In this document: in pieces, positions 58,568 through 64,000 of the stretch | How the letters are laid out: the number at the start of each line of letters is the position of its first letter | Position numbering within the stretch: position 1 is the stretch's first letter | From: Dehalococcoidia bacterium | GTDB lineage: Bacteria > Chloroflexota > Dehalococcoidia > Tepidiformales > Tepidiformaceae | Reading direction: 5' to 3' | Assembly: GCA_020850615.1 (NCBI GenBank) | Contig: JADZEI010000004.1 | Span: forward strand, 248,001-312,000 | Length of the DNA stretch: 64,000 nt | Notes under the pieces: generated by a model | What the model was told of the DNA's origin: nothing | What the model saw: the letters and a program-made list of their open reading frames with translations, nothing else | Database searches by the model: none | Translations under genes and position numbers: made by a program

Positions 58568-61162
58568 GTGAACATCCAGCGGTTCACTGAGAAGGCCCAG
58601 GAGGCCGTGGTCGAAGCCAAACAGCTCGCCGAAGAGCTGCAGCACCAGGAGCTGGCGGTGGAGCACCTGCTCGTCGCGCTCGCCGAGCAGCAGGACGGCG
58701 TCGTGCCGCGGCTGCTGCGGCTGCAGAAGGTCGAGCCGCGCGCGTTCGCCCGCGAAGTGCGCGGTGTGCTCGACCGGAAGCCGAAGATCTTCGGGCACAC
58801 GCAGGTCTACCTCGGCGGGCGGCTCAGCACGGCGGTGCAGACGGCCGAGCGCGAAGCCGAGCGCCTTAAGGACGATTATGTCTCGACCGAGCATCTCTTC
58901 CTCGGCTGCGTCGAACAGGCGGAAGGCGAGACTGCGCGCTACCTGAAGGGCGCCGGGCTGGACCGCGACAGCGTCTACCAGGCGCTCGTCCAGCTGCGAG
59001 GCAACCAGCGCGTGACCGACCAGAACCCCGAGAGCAAGTACGAGGCGCTCGCGAAGTATGGGCGCGACCTCACCGACGCGGCGCAGCAGGGCAAGCTGGA
59101 CCCGGTCATCGGCCGCGACGAGGAGATCCGCCGGACGATCGAAGTGCTTTCGCGGCGGACGAAGAACAACCCGGTCCTAATCGGCCCGCCGGGCGTGGGC
59201 AAGACGGCGATCGTCGAAGGGCTGGCGCAGCGCATTTCGAGCGGCGACGTGCCGGAAGGGCTGCGCGGCAAGCGGCTGGTGTCGCTCGACCTGGGCGCGC
59301 TCGTGGCCGGGGCGAAGTACCGCGGCGAGTTCGAAGACCGGCTGAAGGCGGTGCTCAAGGAGGTCCAGGAGGCCGAGGGTCGGGTCGTGCTGTTCATCGA
59401 TGAGCTCCACACGGTCGTCGGCGCGGGCGCAGCCGAGGGTGCCATGGACGCTTCGAACATGCTGAAGCCGATGCTCGCCCGCGGGGAGCTCCACTGCATC
59501 GGCGCGACCACGCTGGACGAGTACCGCAAACACATCGAGAAGGACGCGGCCCTGGAACGGCGGTTCCAGCCCGTGCGCGTCGGCGAACCGAGCGTCACGG
59601 ACACGATTTCGATCCTGCGCGGGCTGCGGGAGCGGTACGAAGTGCACCACGGCGTCCGGATCAAGGATGCGGCGCTCGTGGCTGCGGCCGTGCTTTCGAA
59701 CCGCTACATCACCGACCGGTTCCTCCCAGACAAGGCGATCGACCTGGTCGACGAGGCGGCGGCGCGGCTGCGCACGGAGATCGACAGCCTGCCGGTGGAG
59801 CTCGACGAGGTCGAGCGGCGCATCCTCCAGCTCGAAGTGGAGCGCGAGGCGCTGCGCAAGGAGGACGACCCGGGCTCGCGGGACCGGCTCCAGCAGCTCG
59901 AACGCGAGCTCGCGGGGCTGAAGGAGGAGCAGTCCGGCCTGCGCGCGCAGTGGCAGGAGGAGAAGGGCCGGATCGAGGGCATCCGGCGGCTCAAGGAGCA
60001 GATCGAGCGCGTCCACTTCGAAATCGAACAGGCCGAGCGGCGGACGGACTACGAGGCAGCGGCGCGGCTGCGCTACAGCACGCTCGGCGAGCTGCAGGCG
60101 CAGCTCGAGGCGTTCGCAGCCGCGACGCGCGAGTCCGGGAACGCGCTGCTCAAGGAAGAGGTAAGCGAGGACGACATCGCCGAGGTGGTGGGCCGGTGGA
60201 CGGGCATCCCAGTGAGCCGGCTGCTCGAAGGCGAGATGCAGAAGCTGCTTCGCATGGAGGAGCGGCTCCACGAGCGCGTCATCGGGCAGGACGAGGCGGT
60301 CTCGGCGGTGTCGAACGCGATCCGGCGCTCGCGCGCGGGGCTGCAGGACCCGAACCGGCCGCTGGGGTCGTTCATCTTCCTCGGACCCACTGGCGTGGGA
60401 AAGACGGAGCTCGCCCGTGCGCTCGCCGAGTTCCTCTTCGACGACGAGCGGGCGATGGTCCGGATCGACATGTCGGAGTACATGGAGAAGCACTCGGTGA
60501 GTCGCCTGATCGGTGCGCCGCCGGGGTACGTCGGCTACGACGAAGGCGGGCAGCTCACCGAGGCGGTCCGCCGGCGGCCGTACTCGGTCGTGCTCTTCGA
60601 CGAAGTCGAGAAGGCGCACGGCGACGTGTTCAACGTGCTCCTGCAGGTGCTCGACGACGGCCGCCTGACCGACGGACAGGGCCGGATCGTCGACTTCAAG
60701 AACACGATCATCGTGATGACGAGCAACCTCGGCAGCGCCTACCTGATGGAGCCGGGGCTGAGCGACGACGAGCGCCGCGAACGGGTGATGGCGGCCGTGC
60801 ACGGGCACTTCCGGCCGGAGTTCCTGAACCGCGTGGACGAGGTGGTGATCTTCTCGCCGCTGCGCGAAGCGGACCTGCTCCACATCGTCGACATCCAGGT
60901 CGCGCAGGTCATGCGCCGGCTGCAGGAGCGGCAGATCACGCTGGACGTGAGCGCCGAAGCGCGGCGGGAGCTGGCGAGCCAGGGCTACGACCCGCTGTTC
61001 GGCGCGCGGCCGCTGAAGCGGCTGATCCAGCGCGCGGTGCTGGACCCGCTGGCGATGAAGCTGCTCTCCTCCGAGTTCGGCCCGGGCACGGAGGTGCTCG
61101 TCGACTGGGACGGCCGCGAATTCACCTTCCGCGGCGTGCTCGTGGGCGAGGTGGTGGGGTGA
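58568..61162 (+). CDS. clpB: ATP-dependent disaggregase ClpB
   Basis: An 864-residue Hsp100 chaperone that, with DnaK, dissolves protein aggregates after heat stress. It has the N-terminal Clp domain ([12 protein letters not shown]), AAA1 with Walker [10 protein letters not shown] near 205 and [12 protein letters not shown], and the middle coiled coil (about 400-525, rich in Glu/Arg/Leu) that marks ClpB rather than ClpA/C. AAA2 has Walker [10 protein letters not shown] near 606 and [21 protein letters not shown]. Length is standard. The GTG start follows the HAIR-like site. The upstream neighbour is its probable repressor HspR. Confidence 0.96.
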   Translation: MNIQRFTEKAQEAVVEAKQLAEELQHQELAVEHLLVALAEQQDGVVPRLLRLQKVEPRAFAREVRGVLDRKPKIFGHTQVYLGGRLSTAVQTAEREAERLKDDYVSTEHLFLGCVEQAEGETARYLKGAGLDRDSVYQALVQLRGNQRVTDQNPESKYEALAKYGRDLTDAAQQGKLDPVIGRDEEIRRTIEVLSRRTKNNPVLIGPPGVGKTAIVEGLAQRISSGDVPEGLRGKRLVSLDLGALVAGAKYRGEFEDRLKAVLKEVQEAEGRVVLFIDELHTVVGAGAAEGAMDASNMLKPMLARGELHCIGATTLDEYRKHIEKDAALERRFQPVRVGEPSVTDTISILRGLRERYEVHHGVRIKDAALVAAAVLSNRYITDRFLPDKAIDLVDEAAARLRTEIDSLPVELDEVERRILQLEVEREALRKEDDPGSRDRLQQLERELAGLKEEQSGLRAQWQEEKGRIEGIRRLKEQIERVHFEIEQAERRTDYEAAARLRYSTLGELQAQLEAFAAATRESGNALLKEEVSEDDIAEVVGRWTGIPVSRLLEGEMQKLLRMEERLHERVIGQDEAVSAVSNAIRRSRAGLQDPNRPLGSFIFLGPTGVGKTELARALAEFLFDDERAMVRIDMSEYMEKHSVSRLIGAPPGYVGYDEGGQLTEAVRRRPYSVVLFDEVEKAHGDVFNVLLQVLDDGRLTDGQGRIVDFKNTIIVMTSNLGSAYLMEPGLSDDERRERVMAAVHGHFRPEFLNRVDEVVIFSPLREADLLHIVDIQVAQVMRRLQERQITLDVSAEARRELASQGYDPLFGARPLKRLIQRAVLDPLAMKLLSSEFGPGTEVLVDWDGREFTFRGVLVGEVVG

Positions 61163-61200
61163 GCGCGTAGCGGCGAAGGCGTCCCTTCGCGACGCGGCGG

Positions 61201-61232
61201 CCCTCACCCCTAACCCCTCTCCCAGTGGGAGA
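61201..61232. repeat. REP-like palindromic element, left
   Basis: CCCTCACCCC-TAACCCCTCT followed by a CCCA-TGGGA hairpin, in the 331-base clpB-mrp intergenic region. Its inverse complement recurs at 61414-61448, so the two enclose about 180 bases with no gene. This type of CCCTCACCC/GAGAGGG sequence is a widespread intergenic repeat. Confidence 0.65.
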
Positions 61233-61413
61233 CACGATGGCAAAGGGCCAGGATGGCGGATGAAAACCGAATGCCGTCAGCGAGAGTCGACAGATAACGA
61301 ATGCGGATGCCAGACACCACGCGGCTATTTTCAGAGCAGAGGGGAACCCTGTTGGTACGCATCGCCGAGGGTCGAGTGGATCACGCGCGCAACGGCGATG
61401 AAGCGACTCCACG

Positions 61414-61448
61414 CTCCCTCTCCCTCCGGGAGAGGGCTGGGGTGAGGG
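61414..61448. repeat. REP-like palindromic element, right (inverted)
   Basis: The inverted counterpart of 61201-61232: CTCTCCC-TCC-GGGAGAG forms its own hairpin and is followed by GGCTGGGGTGAGGG, the complement of the left end. The pair could be the ends of a small non-autonomous element or two separately inserted REP units. Between them (61233-61413) I see no gene. Confidence 0.65.
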
Positions 61449-61493
61449 TGGACCCGACTCCATCCCCGGAGCGCGCCGTTATGCTGTACGCGT

Positions 61494-62324
61494 ATGGAGA
61501 CCGGGCAGTCGCCACCGCCAGCACGCATGCCGCTCCCGGGCGTGCGACGCGCCGTGATGGTCGGGAGCGGCAAGGGCGGCGTGGGCAAGACGACGGTCGC
61601 GGTGAACCTGGCGCTGGCGCTGTCGAGGCTCGGCAGGCGAGTGGGGCTGTTCGATGCCGACCTGTACGGCCCGAACGTGCCGGTCATGCTTGGCGTGCGG
61701 CGAAAGGTGTCGTCGAGCGGGATGGTGCCGATCAGGCGCGGCAACCGGCCGCCGTACATCCGTCCGCTCCGGCGCTTCGGCATCGACGTCATGTCGATGG
61801 GCTTCCTCGTCGGCGACAGCGATGCCGTGGGCCCCGACCCGCGGTTCGTGAACCGGCTGGTCCTGCAGACCCTCCGGGACGTGATCTGGGACGTGGATGT
61901 GCTGGTGATCGACTCGCCGCCGGGCACGGGTGAGCCGCAGACCACGCTCGTCCGCGAGGTTCAGCTCGATGGAGCGGTCGTGGTCACGACGCCAGGCGAG
62001 CTCGCGCTCATGGATGCGGGCCGGTCCGTCGCCGCATTTCAGCGCGATGGCCTGCCGGTCCTTGGGGTCATCGAGAACATGGCGTACATCCGCTGCCCGG
62101 GCTGCGGCGAGACCATCCACATGCACGAAACGGGTGCCGGGCGCGCGGCGGACGACCTCACCGGTGAGGTGCTCGCCCGGATCCCGATGACACCGGCGGC
62201 GGCGCGCACGATCGGCACGCAGCACGGCCTGCTCGAACCGGCGAACGAAAGCGAGACCGACCGCCAGTTCGTCGCCGCCGCCTCGGCCCTGCTCGCCCGG
62301 CTCGAAGGCGAGCCACGTCCGTAG
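61494..62324 (+). CDS. Mrp/ApbC-family Fe-S carrier P-loop ATPase
   Basis: A 276-residue MinD-superfamily ATPase. The deviant Walker A GSGKGGVGKTTVAVNLA lies near residue 24, then FDADLYGPNVPVMLG and the switch VIDSPPGTG. The Fe-S-binding CPGC pair is near residue 198. Such proteins carry and deliver 4Fe-4S clusters to apoproteins. The N-terminal DUF59-like domain found in longer Mrp proteins is absent, as in many short homologues. A TATGCT sequence sits about ten bases before the ATG, so transcription may start very near the first codon. Confidence 0.88.
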   Translation: METGQSPPPARMPLPGVRRAVMVGSGKGGVGKTTVAVNLALALSRLGRRVGLFDADLYGPNVPVMLGVRRKVSSSGMVPIRRGNRPPYIRPLRRFGIDVMSMGFLVGDSDAVGPDPRFVNRLVLQTLRDVIWDVDVLVIDSPPGTGEPQTTLVREVQLDGAVVVTTPGELALMDAGRSVAAFQRDGLPVLGVIENMAYIRCPGCGETIHMHETGAGRAADDLTGEVLARIPMTPAAARTIGTQHGLLEPANESETDRQFVAAASALLARLEGEPRP

Positions 62325-62364
62325 GCGCGACTCCGGCTGGAGGGCACGCAGGTCGTGCCTCGAC

Positions 62365-62925
62365 TCAGTTCAGGTTCGGGGTAACCGGGAAGTAGGCGAA
62401 CATGGCGAGCTTCCCCGGCTGGCGGCGGAGGACGTTCCGCCAGAGGTGCTCCGGGTCGGGGTCGAAGGCGTCGCCGGGGAGCGCATCGACGACGAACCAT
62501 GCTTCCTCGTCGATTTCACCCTCGAGCTGCTGCGCCGACCAGCCGGCGTAGCCCGCGAACAGCCGGAACCCGTCGAGGTCGTCGAGCGGCAGGTCGTCCG
62601 GGTCGGCGTTGAGGTCGATCACGCCGAAGCCGGCGCTCATCTCGGACCAGGCGGCAGGCGCCGCTGCGGGGCTGAGCCAGCGCGCGAGCCCGAGCGCGGC
62701 CGAGGGCTCGACCGGGCCGCCCTGGTAGATCCGCTCCGGCGGGCTGGCGACGGCGGACCACGGCGCCATCGGGCCCGCCAGGTCGAACTCGAGCGGCCGG
62801 TTGAGCACGACGCCGAACGCGCCCTCGCCGTCGTGCGCGAGGAGCAGCACTACGGTGCGGGCGAAGTTGGGGTCGACGAGCTTCGGTGAGGCGACGAGGA
62901 GCTTGCCGGCGAACGACTCGGCCAT
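62365..62925 (-). CDS. YqgE/AlgH family protein
   Basis: A 186-residue protein of the UPF0301 (YqgE/AlgH) family. The start GKLLVASPKLVDPNFARTVVLLLAHDGEGAFGVVLNRP is diagnostic, followed by the YQGGPV and FAGYAGWSAQQLEGEI motifs, in normal order and length. The molecular function is unknown; the Pseudomonas member was linked to alginate regulation. It is convergent with the Mrp gene (40-base gap) and follows the GMC oxidoreductase gene on the same strand only by direction, not obviously as an operon. Confidence 0.93.
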   Translation of the reverse strand: MAESFAGKLLVASPKLVDPNFARTVVLLLAHDGEGAFGVVLNRPLEFDLAGPMAPWSAVASPPERIYQGGPVEPSAALGLARWLSPAAAPAAWSEMSAGFGVIDLNADPDDLPLDDLDGFRLFAGYAGWSAQQLEGEIDEEAWFVVDALPGDAFDPDPEHLWRNVLRRQPGKLAMFAYFPVTPNLN

Positions 62926-62962
62926 GGGACGATCATCGCACGGGGCTGGCGGCCGCGCACGG

Positions 62963-64000
62963 TCAGAGGCCGTACCGCGCGGGGGTCGTTCGCAGCCATT
63001 CGCCGACCATCTCGCCGATCATGATGCAGGTGAGGTTCGTGTTGGCGCTCGGCACCGTGGGCATAACCGAGGCATCGGCGACGGCGAGGCCGGGCACGCC
63101 ATGGACGTTGCCATACTGGTCCGTCACCGCGTCCGGGTCGCCTTCGGGGCCCATGCGGGCGGTGCCGGAGGGGTGGAAGCCGCTCGCCGAGAGGCGCTGG
63201 AGCAGGTCGCGGACCGAATCGTCGCTGAGCGAGCGCGCCGGCGCGGGGAACAGCACCTCGGCGATGAGCTCGCGGTAGGCGCGCGTCTGTGTGAAGGCGA
63301 TGGTGTCGCGGAAGCAGGCGGCCAGGCGCTTCGTATCCCGGTCGTCTTCGCAGAAGCGCTGCTCGATCAGCGGCGGCACGTGGGGGTCGGCGGACTGCAG
63401 CCGGAGGACGCCCACGCCTTCGACCCGTTCGAGCACGGCCGCGAGGGCGAAGCAGTTCAGCGGCCCGGGGCGCGGCGAGAACGAGAACGCCTCGATCTGC
63501 AGGTCGTTCCGGTATTCGCTGCCCGGCGCGGTGTAGCGCAGGATCGTCTGGACGATGGGCTGGTCGGCGTCGAGGATCGATGGGTCCTTGACGCGGCAGA
63601 GCACGGCCAGCGCCGGGTGGTCCGAGAGGTTCGAGCCCACGCCCGGGAGCTCGCGGACCACTTCGATGCCGTAGGCTTCGAGCTCGGCGCGCTTGCCGAT
63701 GCCCGAGCGCATCAGGATCGTGGGCGACTGGATCGAGCCGGCCGAGAGCACGACCAGGCGGGCCGCGATCGTCTCGACCGTGCCGCCGCGCTCGACTTCG
63801 ACACCGGTGGCGCGCCCGTTGGCGATGAGCACGCGCCGGACAGTCGTGTCGCCCTGGACGGTGAGGTTCGGGCGGGCGCGGGCGGCGGCGAGGTAGCCGA
63901 TCGCGGTGGAGATGCGAAGGCGGCCGATCTTGTTCATCGGGTGCGGGCCGACGCCCCAGCTCGCGGGGTCGTTGGCGTCGGGGCAATCGGGGTAGCCGAG
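62963..64000 (-). CDS. GMC-family FAD-dependent oxidoreductase, C-terminal part (cut by window edge)
   Basis: About 345 residues, open to the window edge, so the FAD-binding N-terminus is missing. The visible part has the GMC substrate domain and signatures: GAGSIQSPTILMRSGIG-like sequence (SAGSIQSPTILMRSGIG), ELPGVGSNLSDHP, and the end HPSGTARMGP with PSANTNLTCIMIGE. His in SGFHPSGT and Asn in SANTN are the usual catalytic pair of choline, glucose and alcohol oxidases or dehydrogenases. The substrate is probably an alcohol; the exact one is unknown. Confidence 0.9.
   Translation of the reverse strand, partial: LGYPDCPDANDPASWGVGPHPMNKIGRLRISTAIGYLAAARARPNLTVQGDTTVRRVLIANGRATGVEVERGGTVETIAARLVVLSAGSIQSPTILMRSGIGKRAELEAYGIEVVRELPGVGSNLSDHPALAVLCRVKDPSILDADQPIVQTILRYTAPGSEYRNDLQIEAFSFSPRPGPLNCFALAAVLERVEGVGVLRLQSADPHVPPLIEQRFCEDDRDTKRLAACFRDTIAFTQTRAYRELIAEVLFPAPARSLSDDSVRDLLQRLSASGFHPSGTARMGPEGDPDAVTDQYGNVHGVPGLAVADASVMPTVPSANTNLTCIMIGEMVGEWLRTTPARYGL

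Overview
The window is 64 kb of GC-rich bacterial chromosome. The lineage cannot be proved by eye. Tat-exported lipoproteins with poly-Asp tracts after the lipobox Cys, an HspR-controlled clpB, a single-chain acyl-CoA carboxylase, an F420-type LLM oxidoreductase and many family III CoA-transferases together suggest Chloroflexota (Dehalococcoidia/Tepidiformia-like), with high-GC Actinobacteria as the alternative.

Region 1 (1-15.65 kb) is a surface-glycan locus. A minus-strand operon (5.94 to 0.51 kb) encodes glucose-1-phosphate cytidylyltransferase, an NDP-sugar SDR and three tandem paralogous sugar C-methyltransferases, as expected for a branched CDP-deoxysugar. A large lectin-fold-like protein of unknown role lies upstream. 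A divergent plus-strand operon (8.26 to 15.65 kb) encodes an FkbM methyltransferase, a GT4 glycosyltransferase, a PIG-L deacetylase, a nucleotide-sugar dehydrogenase, a UDP-glucuronate decarboxylase-like SDR, a membrane protein and a membrane-anchored pseudokinase.

Region 2 (15.72-51.47 kb) lies between two 102-bp direct repeats with one mismatch. Each repeat holds the promoter and 5' half of a tRNA-Gly(TCC) gene. The left copy is broken in the anticodon loop and the right copy continues into the intact tRNA. Both ends of this 35.7-kb segment carry minus-strand RHS/YD-repeat debris and small AT-richer orphan genes. The left end also has a 5'-truncated RHS gene ending in a barnase-like RNase with its overlapping barstar immunity gene. 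If the segment is closed into a circle through the repeat, the two RHS parts join in correct order and orientation into one array. I read this as an integrated element or rearrangement scar, although no integrase is present.

The interior of region 2 holds: a 2132-aa secreted Calx-beta/RCC1/IPT/RTX protein; a SbcD-like phosphoesterase overlapping a gene that fuses a UvrC-type GIY-YIG nuclease to the C-terminus of a CoA-transferase; a minus-strand operon (LLM oxidoreductase, enoyl-CoA hydratase, double-domain CoA-transferase, peptide-type ABC importer) with a TetR gene flanked by two matching operator-like sites; a second TetR gene divergent from a plus-strand set (binding protein, single-chain acyl-CoA carboxylase, two permeases, CoA-transferase); a zinc metallopeptidase; and an hsdR remnant.

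Region 3 (51.5-64 kb) has the intact tRNA-Gly; a catabolic cluster (alpha/beta hydrolase, CoA-transferase, PaaK-like CoA ligase, Old Yellow Enzyme-family reductase lacking its expected Fe-S cysteines); hspR-clpB with a HAIR-like operator; an Mrp/ApbC ATPase; a YqgE/AlgH protein; and the C-terminal part of a GMC oxidoreductase. Regions 2 and 3 share a theme: importing organic acids or lipid-like compounds, activating them to CoA thioesters by ligase or transferase, then reducing, hydrating or carboxylating them.
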